From: Agaribacter marinus
GTDB taxonomy: Bacteria; Pseudomonadota; Gammaproteobacteria; Enterobacterales; Alteromonadaceae
DNA: 64,000 bases
Assembly: GCF_030160655.1 (NCBI RefSeq)
Contig: NZ_BSOT01000006.1
Location: 186,001 to 250,000, forward strand
Direction of reading: 5' to 3'
Part shown: one piece after another, positions 55,726-64,000 of the stretch
How the letters are laid out: each line of letters begins with the position of its first letter
Numbering within the stretch: position 1 is the first letter of the stretch
Position numbers and translations under genes: made by a program
Notes under the pieces: model-generated
What the model was told of the DNA's origin: nothing
The model's database searches: none
What the model saw: the letters and a program-made list of their open reading frames with translations, nothing else

Positions 55726-56357
55726 TAAGGGGCCACTTGAAACATGCGAATAATGGTACCGTAGGCGTCTGTTTCTAAGGTGATTTTAATTGCAATTGGT
55801 AGGCTTGTTTTTTCGATTTTCTCGACAAAATCAAGTTCGTCATTTGTGAATTCAAACGCGGCTTCTACTTGAAAATCTGTCACACCTTCATATAGCACTC
55901 TCACCTTAGGTTCGGTACCAATGACTGAATCTACGTGGTTAGTATGCAAACGTTGCAGCTGTTTATCTTGCAAACGGTAAACTACATTTTGCAAAGTACT
56001 CCTTGGCAGTATAAATTGTGGATTATGCCAACCATTGCGAACAAAACCGATGGCATCCTCATCACTTTCGAATTCAAAGTTGCCGCCTTTAATGACAAAG
56101 GGTTCTCCCTCTTGCCCTGACACTTTTGGTGCGCGTGCCACCATTTGTAAAAAATCGCGCTCCATTATCAGCATTGTGCGTTGTATTGCCTGCAGATCTT
56201 TTAGGGCTATTTGAGAATTGTCATTGCTTGACTTAATCGTTGTGAATACAGCCCCTGTCGCTAATGCAATCATTGAAAAAATAGCGATTGCAATGATTAA
56301 CTCAATCAGGGTAAAACCATGCTTGTGAGTTCTCTGTAGCGCGAAATTAGTCTCCAT
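55725..56357 (-). CDS. gspJ: Type II secretion system minor pseudopilin J
   Basis: A 210-residue pseudopilin with leader KHGFTLIELIIAIAIFSMI (Gly/Phe cleavage, Glu5 present) and GspJ markers such as LQAIQRTMLIMERDFLQM. It forms part of the tip complex. It starts 2 nt after gspI. Confidence 0.94.
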   Translation of the reverse strand: METNFALQRTHKHGFTLIELIIAIAIFSMIALATGAVFTTIKSSNDNSQIALKDLQAIQRTMLIMERDFLQMVARAPKVSGQEGEPFVIKGGNFEFESDEDAIGFVRNGWHNPQFILPRSTLQNVVYRLQDKQLQRLHTNHVDSVIGTEPKVRVLYEGVTDFQVEAAFEFTNDELDFVEKIEKTSLPIAIKITLETDAYGTIIRMFQVAP

Positions 56358-56359
56358 AC

Positions 56360-56755
56360 TTAAATGCTTTCTTTTACGACAAAGGTTGATACAGAGGTAA
56401 TGGCATCTTGCCGTTGCGCGTCATCAAATACTGTGACCGTGACTTGGCTTAAGCCATTTGTGGGTGTTTTAGAGACAGTTTGCAACCAGTACCAAGTGCG
56501 TTCATTCATTTTGGATTCGCCGGACAGGTTGTTTTTTACTGGCCACTGTCGTTTACTGAGTAATACAGCTTCGGTAATTTGATTGTTGGCAACCCATGTG
56601 GCTACGGTCGTATTTTTGAGTAAAGATACAGAACTTAAATGTTCGCTGGCGGCTTTAACAATTGCGCCACCCGCTATAGCAAAGATGGCTACTGCGACCA
56701 TAACCTCTAGCAGTGTAAAGCCACGTTGTTTGGTTGGCCCAATAAAAAATGTCAT
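56360..56755 (-). CDS. gspI: Type II secretion system minor pseudopilin I
   Basis: A 131-residue pseudopilin with leader QRGFTLLEVMVAVAIFAIA and GspI markers ATWVANNQITEAVL and RTWYWLQTV. The start overlaps the gspH stop by 4 nt. Confidence 0.94.
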   Translation of the reverse strand: MTFFIGPTKQRGFTLLEVMVAVAIFAIAGGAIVKAASEHLSSVSLLKNTTVATWVANNQITEAVLLSKRQWPVKNNLSGESKMNERTWYWLQTVSKTPTNGLSQVTVTVFDDAQRQDAITSVSTFVVKESI

Positions 56756-57369
56756 AGGGGTTCTGGCCCTATTTTATTCACAGGGATGGTTTCTTCACCC
56801 TGTAGTGCGTAATAGAAGGGGTCGATACTGTTATCTATGCCATTATATGTAAATTTTAGTTCGAACGGGGTCAACTCGCCGCTCGACAGGATTAATATTT
56901 GAGGCGGTGGCGGGGGGATGTCTTCTTCATCGCCAATTTGAACGCTATCCTCGCTTACACTAAGATTTTCGTCAAAAATTTCCCTATCAAATAACTCATC
57001 TTCTTGCTGCCATGGAAGATTGTCTAACAGCAATTCTACTTGAATATCCTCAGGCAGCTCGCGCATTCTAAAGTACTTGTTATCCGAGATAGGCAACCAT
57101 TTATCATTTTGTAAGCTAACAAATTCATAGGTTTGGCGATCGATATCAATGCGTAAGCCCATTTGTAATTGATTTAGAATAGCGAAATCACTGGCCAAAT
57201 CGATAAGGACTTGTAACCTTGAAGCTTCTTCGCCGATTTCTTCTGTAATGTCTTTGGAAAATCCACGAAAACTTATTACCGACACAATCAGCCCAAGTAA
57301 AAAAACCACCACGATAATTTCGAGTAAAGAGAATCCTGATTGCCTTTTCATTGGACGTGAGTAGTGCAT
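56752..57369 (-). CDS. gspH: Type II secretion system minor pseudopilin H
   Basis: A 205-residue pseudopilin with leader QSGFSLLEIIVVVFLLGLI and a GspH-like body (EASRLQVLIDLASDFAILN, LGLRIDIDRQTYEFV-type strand). An acidic, Pro-rich stretch (GDEEDIPPPPPQI, about 148-160) is longer than usual. It lies 10 nt after gspG. Confidence 0.92.
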   Translation of the reverse strand: MHYSRPMKRQSGFSLLEIIVVVFLLGLIVSVISFRGFSKDITEEIGEEASRLQVLIDLASDFAILNQLQMGLRIDIDRQTYEFVSLQNDKWLPISDNKYFRMRELPEDIQVELLLDNLPWQQEDELFDREIFDENLSVSEDSVQIGDEEDIPPPPPQILILSSGELTPFELKFTYNGIDNSIDPFYYALQGEETIPVNKIGPEPL

Positions 57370-57379
57370 TTAGTTTGCC

Positions 57380-57829
57380 CTATTGAAGATACTCGTTCAC
57401 ATTCCAAGTACCAATGTCGTCCTCAGTGCCATCGACGCGGTCTGGTCCAAAAGAGTAAATATCATATTTATCTACTTGGCCAGGATTTAGTAAGACGTAT
57501 TCATTTCCCCAAGGATCTAGCGGCAGGCGTTTGATAATACCGTCTTCAGGGTAATTTTTTGGAATCGGATCAATGGTTGGGATAGATATCAGTGCTTCCA
57601 AGCCTTGTTCTGTCGTTGGCATCAAATTAGTACGTAATTGGTACATTTCTAATGAGCTTTCTAATTGTTGTATATCGACGGCCGCTTTTTTAATAGATGC
57701 AGCATCTTTATTGCCCAAAATTTGCGGTGCGACGACAGCCGCCATAATACCGATGATAAAAAGTACAACCATGATTTCTATAAGTGAGAAACCTGCCTGT
57801 GAGCGATGATTTTTATTTAGACGATTCAT
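57380..57829 (-). CDS. gspG: Type II secretion system major pseudopilin G
   Basis: From the ATG at 57829 the protein has 149 residues: leader QAGFSLIEIMVVLFIIGIM, then VAPQILGNKDAASIKKAAVD, the major-pseudopilin loop LPLDPWGNEYVLLNPG and the calcium-site tail SFGPDRVDGTEDDIG. It polymerises into the periplasmic pseudopilus. A TTG five codons upstream is less likely. It starts 4 nt after gspF ends. Confidence 0.95.
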   Translation of the reverse strand: MNRLNKNHRSQAGFSLIEIMVVLFIIGIMAAVVAPQILGNKDAASIKKAAVDIQQLESSLEMYQLRTNLMPTTEQGLEALISIPTIDPIPKNYPEDGIIKRLPLDPWGNEYVLLNPGQVDKYDIYSFGPDRVDGTEDDIGTWNVNEYLQ

Positions 57830-57833
57830 ATAT

Positions 57834-59051
57834 TTACCCGACAAGGTTATTAAGTGCCAAAATTGGTAACAGGATTGCCATTACAATAAACAAAACTATT
57901 CCGGCCATAGATATAATCAACAAAGGCTCAAATAGTTTGAGTGACATATTTACTGTTGCTTCAAATTGTGTTTCTTGATTATCTGCGGCGCGTTTTAGCA
58001 TTTGCTGAAGCTCACCTGACTTTTCACCGGACGCTATCATATGTAACATCATCGGTGGAAATACTTTAGTCTGTGCTAACGCAGCACGCAAACTGCTGCC
58101 TTCTTTTACTTTACCTGCAGCTTCGCTAATCTGTTTCTTTAAGTATTTATTTGCGAGTACGTCACCAGAAATTTTCATTGCTTCTAATAAGGGGACTGCG
58201 CTTGCAGACAATATACTGAGTGTTTGAGCAAATCTAGCGGTATTAGTTCCACGAGATAAGCGACCAATGAAAGGTAAATTGAGTATCCGCTTATGCCATG
58301 CCAGTTTCATATGCGGAAGTTTAAGCATACGATTAAATGCAAACATTAAAATAACGAACAAAATGCCTGCGTAAATACCGTAATCCCTCACCCAATCAGA
58401 TATGCCAATAAGTATCCTTGTCATTAAAGGAAGCGTTTGCTCCATGTTGTCGAATTGACCAACAATCTCAGGTACGACGACAGTGAGTAGCATCACCACA
58501 ACACTGATTGCGACAAACACCATGACTAAAGGATACACCAGCGCTTGCGTGACTTGGCTCGCAGTTTGGTGGCGTTTCTCGGTATAGTCTGCAAGACGAC
58601 TTAATACTGTATCTAGATGGCCCGACTTTTCTCCTGCAGCGACCATGGCGCAATATAGTTCATCGAAAACGTAGGGAAAGTCGGCTAAGGCGACCGCGAA
58701 AGAATGCCCCTCTACGACTTTACTTCTTACTGCCATCATCATATTTTTTTGATTGGGCTTTTCACATTGCTCCGCAACGGCTAGCAAGGCTTCTTCAATA
58801 GGCAATGCCGCTTCTATTAAGGTGGCAATCTGCCGTGTAATCAACGCTAAATCGTTAACTGATATTTTGCGTTTAAACAGGCCTGAAAAAGACTTTTTTG
58901 CATTAACTTTTTCGGCGACGGTATTGACTTCAATAGGAATTAGGTCGCGCTCTCGCAACTGTTGACGAACCTGTCTAGGCGTATCGGCTTCAATTACGCC
59001 CGATTGATTTTTCCCTTTACTATTTACTGCCTTGTACGCAAACGCTGCCAT
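57834..59051 (-). CDS. gspF: Type II secretion system inner-membrane protein F
   Basis: A 405-residue polytopic protein with duplicated cytoplasmic four-helix domains (about 60-165 and 265-370) and three membrane helices (about 168-192, 220-240 and 375-398). N-terminal AFAYKAVNSKGKNQSGVIEA and MLHMIASGEKSGEL are family markers. It is the platform protein driven by GspE. The start overlaps the gspE stop by 1 nt. Confidence 0.96.
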   Translation of the reverse strand: MAAFAYKAVNSKGKNQSGVIEADTPRQVRQQLRERDLIPIEVNTVAEKVNAKKSFSGLFKRKISVNDLALITRQIATLIEAALPIEEALLAVAEQCEKPNQKNMMMAVRSKVVEGHSFAVALADFPYVFDELYCAMVAAGEKSGHLDTVLSRLADYTEKRHQTASQVTQALVYPLVMVFVAISVVVMLLTVVVPEIVGQFDNMEQTLPLMTRILIGISDWVRDYGIYAGILFVILMFAFNRMLKLPHMKLAWHKRILNLPFIGRLSRGTNTARFAQTLSILSASAVPLLEAMKISGDVLANKYLKKQISEAAGKVKEGSSLRAALAQTKVFPPMMLHMIASGEKSGELQQMLKRAADNQETQFEATVNMSLKLFEPLLIISMAGIVLFIVMAILLPILALNNLVG

Positions 59052-60628
59052 TACTCTTCTCGCGTTACTCGCAATACTTCCTCAAGAGAAGTTTCTCCTG
59101 CAAGTACTTTATCTGTGCCGTCCTGCCTAATCGACGGTGTAAACTCGCGGACATACTTTTCAACGGCTTGCTCACCTTTGCTTTCATGCATCATTTCACG
59201 TACTTTTTCATCAACGATCAGTTGCTCATGAATGCCGGTCCTGCCTTTGTAGCCTGTATGATTACACTCGGGACAGCCAACAGGGCCATAAATTTTGATA
59301 TCTTCTGAATCTGATACACCTAATGCTTCTCGCTCTTTTGGTGTTGGCTTATGCGCTTGTTTACATTTGTCGCAAAGTGTTCGAACTAAGCGCTGCGACA
59401 AGACAGACAATAAACTAGAAGAAAGTAAGAAAGGTTCTATTCCCATATCTTCTAAACGAGTAATTGCACCTGCTGCCGTATTGGTATGCAAAGTAGATAA
59501 TACTAAGTGGCCGGTTAAACTGGCTTGAACCGCTATTTGTGCTGTCTCTATGTCACGAATTTCACCAATCATTACAACGTCAGGATCTTGGCGTAAGATA
59601 GCGCGGAGACCACGTGCAAACGTCATGTCAACTTTTGGGTTTACTTGGGTTTGCCCGATGCCAGCAATATCAAATTCGATTGGATCTTCAACAGTAAGAA
59701 TATTTCGATCTTTAGAATTAATTTCAGTTAAGCCAGCATAAAGCGTCGTACTCTTACCTGAACCTGTTGGGCCGGTAACCAGAATAATACCGTGCGGTTT
59801 ACGAATTAAATTGGCAAAATGTTCTCGGTTGGCTTCTGTCATCCCCAAATCTTCAAGATTTAGGCGTGCGTTATTCTTGTCTAGCAAACGCATTACGACA
59901 CGCTCGCCATGAGAAGATGGCATGGTTGAAACACGCACATCTACCGCCCGTCCACCAATACGTAAACTAATGCGTCCGTCTTGTGGGACGCGTTTCTCAG
60001 CGATATCTAATTTTGCCATTACTTTAATACGCGAGACCAACATTGACGCCATTTTTCGATGTGGCTTCAGAATTTCTCGTAGTACGCCATCCACTCGAAA
60101 ACGAACAATGAGCTTGTTTTCAAAAGTTTCAATATGTATATCTGAAGCGCCTTCCTTGATAGCCTCGCCTAACATGGCATTGATAAGCTTTATTATTGGT
60201 GCATCGTCTTCACTATCGAGTAAGTCTTCTGTGTCGGGCAAGTCTTCGGCAAGCGCAAATAAATCGCTTTCGTTACCCAGATCTTCCATCAATTGTTGCG
60301 CCTGAGACGAGTCTCGTTGAAACGATACAGTTAGTAGTTGCTCAAAGGTGTCTTCATCAATTTTTTTAAGGGTAAAAGGTTTCCCTAAAAAGCGTCTAAC
60401 TTCCGCTAATGCAGACAGTGAGGTGAGTTCTGTATAATTTAACGTGAGGGGTTCCGTCGAAATATCGGAGAGTACTTGATTCCGTTTGGCAAAGCCAAAC
60501 GGAATTTGATAGTCCAATACAAGGTCTTCACCTAACGCAAGATTGTCAGTTACTGCTGAATCTACCGCTGTATCCACTAATGACTCATTGTCTAAAGGTA
60601 GATGTGAGCTTCCAGCTTCGTTAACCAT
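59051..60628 (-). CDS. gspE: Type II secretion system ATPase E
   Basis: A 525-residue secretion ATPase: N-terminal GspL-binding region (N1E), N2E (about 130-240; [20 protein letters not shown]) and C-terminal ATPase with Walker [12 protein letters not shown], Asp box DPIEFDI, Walker [12 protein letters not shown], His box and the tetracysteine zinc motif (CDKCKQ and CPECNHTG). It powers pseudopilus assembly. The start overlaps the gspD stop by 1 nt. Confidence 0.96.
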   Translation of the reverse strand: MVNEAGSSHLPLDNESLVDTAVDSAVTDNLALGEDLVLDYQIPFGFAKRNQVLSDISTEPLTLNYTELTSLSALAEVRRFLGKPFTLKKIDEDTFEQLLTVSFQRDSSQAQQLMEDLGNESDLFALAEDLPDTEDLLDSEDDAPIIKLINAMLGEAIKEGASDIHIETFENKLIVRFRVDGVLREILKPHRKMASMLVSRIKVMAKLDIAEKRVPQDGRISLRIGGRAVDVRVSTMPSSHGERVVMRLLDKNNARLNLEDLGMTEANREHFANLIRKPHGIILVTGPTGSGKSTTLYAGLTEINSKDRNILTVEDPIEFDIAGIGQTQVNPKVDMTFARGLRAILRQDPDVVMIGEIRDIETAQIAVQASLTGHLVLSTLHTNTAAGAITRLEDMGIEPFLLSSSLLSVLSQRLVRTLCDKCKQAHKPTPKEREALGVSDSEDIKIYGPVGCPECNHTGYKGRTGIHEQLIVDEKVREMMHESKGEQAVEKYVREFTPSIRQDGTDKVLAGETSLEEVLRVTREE

Positions 60629-62649
60629 TACTGTTCCTCTTCGTCTTTCTCTAGCAAATACTCTTCAAAAGAGGGAGGGAGGACTAATTTATCATCCCAT
60701 GCAGGCAAATCTGGACCTTCAGTAAATGGCATTAAAGCAACACCTTCTGCTTGACGCTTCAGTTGTTGCACACGCATAAAGTTATATTTGCGATGACTAA
60801 TATTGTTCATTGTGGCAGCGTCACGCACAATTGTTGGGCGTAAAAATACCATCAAGTTACGTTTACGCTTAGCGGTGCTTGTACTTTTAAATAAGTGTCC
60901 TAAGATCGGAATATCACCTAATAGAGGTACTTTGGAAACGGATTCTTGTACATCTTCATCAATCAAGCCGCCAAGCACAATTGTGCCGCCATCATCGACA
61001 ATAACGGTAGTTTTGATTTCACGTTTGTTGATAGTGATATCGACCGATGTTGCGCCGCTTACGCTCGAGACTTCTTGTTCAATCGTTAGTTGTACTGCGT
61101 CACCTTCGTTAATTTGTGGCGTGACTTTTAACTTGATACCCACTTCTTGACGGTCGACCTGTTGAAATGGGTTTGCATTGTTTGAACCGGTCGTAGAACC
61201 CGTAATGATTGGTACGTCTTGACCAACAATAAAAAATGCTTCTTCATTGTCCATCGTGGTTAGATGTGGTGTGGCTAAAATATTTGAGTTGGTATCACTG
61301 CTGACCGCTTGCACGACTGCGCCCCAACCATTATCTACAACACCCGCGATTAAACCGCTCGCCCCACCAAGTAATTGTGCTAGCGGAGTTAGATTTCCTT
61401 CAATTGTTTCGTTCGTTTGTACTGGCACGCCGTTAGCTGAAGTGGTTGATCTTGTTACTGTTCTATCTTCTGCCTGCCTAAGCGCAACACCTAAACCGCC
61501 AACAGGCACCACGCCATTATTGAATTGAGTGCCACCGCCGCTTTCAGATACAAACTGCACGCCAAGCTGCACACCGTCGCTTTCGAATACTTCGACGATA
61601 ATGGCTTCAACTTGCACTTGTGCTCGTCTAACATCTAATTGGCGGATGACCGCTTCTAACGAGCGCATCATGTCCGGTTCGGCTGTAATAACCAACGAGT
61701 TGCTGTCTTCGTGTGAATCGATACTTACGTCACGTGTGCTATTTCGGCTAGAGCGACGTTGCTGCTGATTAGTATTTGCTTGCCCTTCGGCTTGAATGGT
61801 AGCACTGACGCCTTGTAATACATTGACCAAATCTTCGGCTTTTGCATAATTTAAAAAGATAACGCGTGTGTTACCACTGGTTTCTAATTCTTGATCCATA
61901 CGCCTGATCAGGTTAATCATGCGTTGGCGAGCTTTCACGTCTCCACTAATGATGACGCTGTTAGTTCTATCATCGGCTACTAGTCTCGGGCCTGATTTAC
62001 CGCCCGTGGGTTGTTTACCTTGTGTTTGATTAATACTGTCGATAATCCGCACCATCTCAGAGGCAGACGCATACTTAAGTTTGATAACCTCGACTTCTTC
62101 GTCGCCAGCTTGGTCAACACGCTGGATGATTTCTGCTAAGCGATTAACCACTGCTGCACGGCCAGTTAACATCATGACATTTGATGGTTCATGCGCTACT
62201 ACATTACCGCCACCAGAGGCGTCATTCAGTTGACGAAGAATAGGTGCAAGTTCACGCACAGGTACGTTGTATACGGGAAGTACACGAGTGATCATTTCGT
62301 CACCATCAAAACGTGTCCCTTCTACCACCGGAATGTTGGATGATTTTGCATCTTTAGAGCGGACGACTTTGAGAATACCATTTGGCATTTCAACAACGGC
62401 ATAATCGTAGACTTGTAACACATTGAGAAAAAATTGGTAATACTGATCTTCAGTCATTAGGTCGTAGCTACGTACACTAATTTTGCCTCGAACATTAGGA
62501 TCGACAACGATGGTCTTCTTCAAATTTTTACCAACGGTGTTAATAAACTCCGTTATTTCAGTATTTTTGAAATTTGGTTGATATTCAGATGCGTTAGCAA
62601 ATACGCTCGCTGACAATATCACTAACGCCAATAAACTCCGTTTTGTCAT
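60628..62649 (-). CDS. gspD: Type II secretion system secretin GspD
   Basis: From the ATG at 62649 (AGGAAA upstream) the protein has 673 residues with a good signal peptide ([18 protein letters not shown]); an upstream ATG at 62703, overlapping gspC by 4 nt, would add 18 residues before it. Domains follow in order N0 ([18 protein letters not shown]), N1-N3 repeats, the secretin barrel ([60 protein letters not shown]) and a short S domain. It forms the outer-membrane channel. Confidence 0.95.
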   Translation of the reverse strand: MTKRSLLALVILSASVFANASEYQPNFKNTEITEFINTVGKNLKKTIVVDPNVRGKISVRSYDLMTEDQYYQFFLNVLQVYDYAVVEMPNGILKVVRSKDAKSSNIPVVEGTRFDGDEMITRVLPVYNVPVRELAPILRQLNDASGGGNVVAHEPSNVMMLTGRAAVVNRLAEIIQRVDQAGDEEVEVIKLKYASASEMVRIIDSINQTQGKQPTGGKSGPRLVADDRTNSVIISGDVKARQRMINLIRRMDQELETSGNTRVIFLNYAKAEDLVNVLQGVSATIQAEGQANTNQQQRRSSRNSTRDVSIDSHEDSNSLVITAEPDMMRSLEAVIRQLDVRRAQVQVEAIIVEVFESDGVQLGVQFVSESGGGTQFNNGVVPVGGLGVALRQAEDRTVTRSTTSANGVPVQTNETIEGNLTPLAQLLGGASGLIAGVVDNGWGAVVQAVSSDTNSNILATPHLTTMDNEEAFFIVGQDVPIITGSTTGSNNANPFQQVDRQEVGIKLKVTPQINEGDAVQLTIEQEVSSVSGATSVDITINKREIKTTVIVDDGGTIVLGGLIDEDVQESVSKVPLLGDIPILGHLFKSTSTAKRKRNLMVFLRPTIVRDAATMNNISHRKYNFMRVQQLKRQAEGVALMPFTEGPDLPAWDDKLVLPPSFEEYLLEKDEEEQ

Positions 62650-62699
62650 AATTTTCCTATTACCAACTCTGGTAACTTGTATTTTGCTTAATAAATTAT

Positions 62700-63554
62700 T
62701 CATATGTCTCTGGGGATCTCGATAGAGAGCGAAATAGGCTCATTGTTGCGCAATAACACTAAATCAAGCTCTTCAGCTTCTTGCAATATTCTTAATGCTT
62801 CAAGTGCCTGTTGAGGATTTGACAAATCTCTACCATTTAGTTCGGTTAGTACATCACCATTTTTAAGGCCTACACTGTTAAAAAAGGCCGGTTTCTTACC
62901 TGGCGCCACTTTATAGCCAATAATACCGAGTTCGTTTTTTGCTGGTGTTAAGCGAATAAAGTCAGCGAATGATTCAGGGTTTTGGAACACTTGTTGTCTT
63001 ATTTCTTGCGCTTCTTGTTGGGATACTTCTCGTGTTGGCTGTGGACCGACATTCACTGGGTTTCGACTAACGTTTGGCCCTTGTCTTTCGCGCTGACGAT
63101 TGGCTTCATCAAAATCTAAACCTTCCATCATCAGTGTTTCACGCGTGAGTCTGTTTTTGATGATTACTCTGTCGCTGAATATTTCTACCAGTGTAACACT
63201 CGTACCTTCAATCTTGTCGCCTATACCATAGGTTTGCTGCGTATTCCTGTAGGCAATAACGGCGACCCCACCATTTTCTTCAGAGCTTGCTACCACGCCC
63301 GATAGTGTCAAATTGAGCTTTGTCTCCGGGGCTTCAGTTATTTGTTCTTCTTGTACTTGTGGCGCGGCCGCTGTATCACCAAATAAATTCAATGAAACTA
63401 TTGCATCTAGGTTGGTTTTTACTTGTGCTGACCCGATATTACTTTGGTTCAGCGTTTGCGTGTTCTGGCCAGCGACAGACGTGTTATTGTCGTTGGGTAA
63501 TAAAGACCACGTGAGTTTTGCCGCCCATAAAAGAAGGTATACACTTAGCAGCAT
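62700..63554 (-). CDS. gspC: Type II secretion system protein C
   Basis: From the only nearby ATG (63554) the protein has 284 residues: a membrane helix starting at residue 1, an HR domain (about 65-150; SGVVASSEENGGVAVIAYRN, YGIGDKIEG) and a C-terminal PDZ domain (about 190-280; GLKNGDVLTELNGRDLSNPQ). The frame continues upstream with typical GspC cytoplasmic sequence (TQFVTPIQQFYQRHDTKL) but no ATG, GTG or TTG and then an in-frame TAG at 63660-63662, so the true start is uncertain. GspC links the inner platform to GspD. First gene of the operon. Confidence 0.9.
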   Translation of the reverse strand: MLLSVYLLLWAAKLTWSLLPNDNNTSVAGQNTQTLNQSNIGSAQVKTNLDAIVSLNLFGDTAAAPQVQEEQITEAPETKLNLTLSGVVASSEENGGVAVIAYRNTQQTYGIGDKIEGTSVTLVEIFSDRVIIKNRLTRETLMMEGLDFDEANRQRERQGPNVSRNPVNVGPQPTREVSQQEAQEIRQQVFQNPESFADFIRLTPAKNELGIIGYKVAPGKKPAFFNSVGLKNGDVLTELNGRDLSNPQQALEALRILQEAEELDLVLLRNNEPISLSIEIPRDI

Positions 63555-63757
63555 AACAATTACAAGTATCAGCTTGGTGTCATGCCGCTGATAAAATTGT
63601 TGTATTGGGGTAACAAACTGCGTGTTAATAAGATGTCTCGCTAGGATAAAGTTGGCTTTCTAGTTCAATCTGCCATCATAGCTAGACATTGGCTTATGAA
63701 CAATAGGTTAATGCAATTGTGATGAAACTTTAACATTTATTGGAGGTTATTTAGCCA

Positions 63758-64000
63758 ATGGGCAATCAGAAACATACCTCTGGAAGCAAAGACGCGCCGA
63801 CATCGCCAGTAGTTAGACTCGATAAATGGATATGGGCTGCGCGTTTCTGTAAAACAAGGGCCATTGCGCGCGATTGGGTGCAAGCCGGTAAAGTGAATTA
63901 CAATGGGCAACGCAGTAAGCCGAGTAAAATTGTAGAGTTAGGGGCGATTATCAAAGTCCCCGCTGGATTTGATCATAAGACGATTGAAATACTTGCGTTG
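63758..64000 (+). CDS. hslR: Ribosome-associated heat-shock protein Hsp15 (5' part only)
   Basis: The frame runs off the window after 81 codons. After a short polar N terminus it shows the S4 RNA-binding domain of Hsp15: VVRLDKWIWAARFCKTRAIA, then AGKVNYNGQRSKPSK. Hsp15 binds free 50S subunits carrying a nascent chain. A GGAGG site lies 11 nt before the ATG. In E. coli hslR follows yrfG directly. No sigma-32 promoter was recognised in the roughly 200-nt divergent gap to gspC. Confidence 0.93.
   Translation, partial: MGNQKHTSGSKDAPTSPVVRLDKWIWAARFCKTRAIARDWVQAGKVNYNGQRSKPSKIVELGAIIKVPAGFDHKTIEILAL

Noticed and set aside
59922-60305. 127-codon plus-strand frame inside gspE
   Set aside because: Antisense to the N2E/ATPase coding region; Ser/Arg-rich shadow composition.
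63663-63757. Sigma-32 heat-shock promoter before hslR
   Set aside because: No convincing CTTGAAA / CCCATNT pair was found in the gap.

Overview
The window reads as a chromosomal segment of a marine-type gammaproteobacterium, most likely an alteromonad (Alteromonadales, Alteromonadaceae-like). This is inferred from the moderately low G+C by eye, two very different TonB-dependent receptors, a SapC/JmjC/halogenase cassette, and several short gene strings that match the Escherichia coli 76-min region: nfuA-comF-bioH, greB/tex, fkpA-slyX, yheV-yheS-yheT-yheU, nudE-yrfG and hslR. No phage, IS element, CRISPR, tRNA or rRNA gene was seen. The window cuts ctaG at its left end and hslR at its right end.

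Layout. 1-5.4 kb: tail of an aa3-type cytochrome c oxidase cluster (ctaG, subunit III, SURF1, a Sco-like CxxxC protein, heme A synthase, heme O synthase, Sco), with a DUF2909 gene on the opposite strand. 5.4-14.5 kb: acetyltransferase, polysaccharide deacetylase, MATE exporter, nfuA with an IscR-like box, large M14 peptidase, comF, bioH, methyltransferase with a structured leader. 14.6-18 kb: GntR/YtrA-type regulator with its ABC exporter, then a small helical protein and an HExxH protein. 18-26 kb: minus-strand block of a TIGR01782-type TonB receptor, SapC, JmjC/cupin-8 protein, flavin-dependent tryptophan-halogenase-like protein and DUF418 protein; a LacI-type palindrome lies at the receptor promoter. 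26-31.7 kb: inverted repeat, tex, greB, small membrane protein, fkpA-like FKBP, WD40 lipoprotein, slyX. 31.8-35.9 kb: candidate zinc-acquisition operon (His-rich TonB receptor followed by an AztD-like lipoprotein) behind a near-consensus Zur box. 36-43.3 kb: ybiT, a GDPD lipoprotein, yheV, yheS, a TIGR02444 gene, yheT, yheU. 43.3-52 kb: kelch/DUF5060/glycosidase fusion lipoprotein, diguanylate cyclase, YceI, cysQ, nudE, yrfG, yjjX, GGDEF response regulator. 52.1-63.6 kb: complete gspCDEFGHIJKLMN type II secretion operon, divergent from hslR.

Most notable points: (1) the Zur-box/ZnuD-like receptor/AztD-like lipoprotein pair, which looks like a two-gene outer-membrane zinc capture module without its own ABC transporter; (2) the receptor-SapC-JmjC-halogenase cassette, whose halogenase keeps the catalytic lysine and whose JmjC protein keeps its iron ligands; (3) a Sco-like CxxxC protein in the oxidase cluster that lacks the Sco histidine; (4) two genes (MATE and gspC) whose family-typical N termini extend upstream of any ATG/GTG/TTG codon; and (5) several unannotated structured DNA/RNA elements (IscR-like box, 44-bp cruciform, RBS-overlapping leader stem, 120-bp inverted-repeat element). 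All calls were made by reading the sequence; no database search or folding calculation was run.
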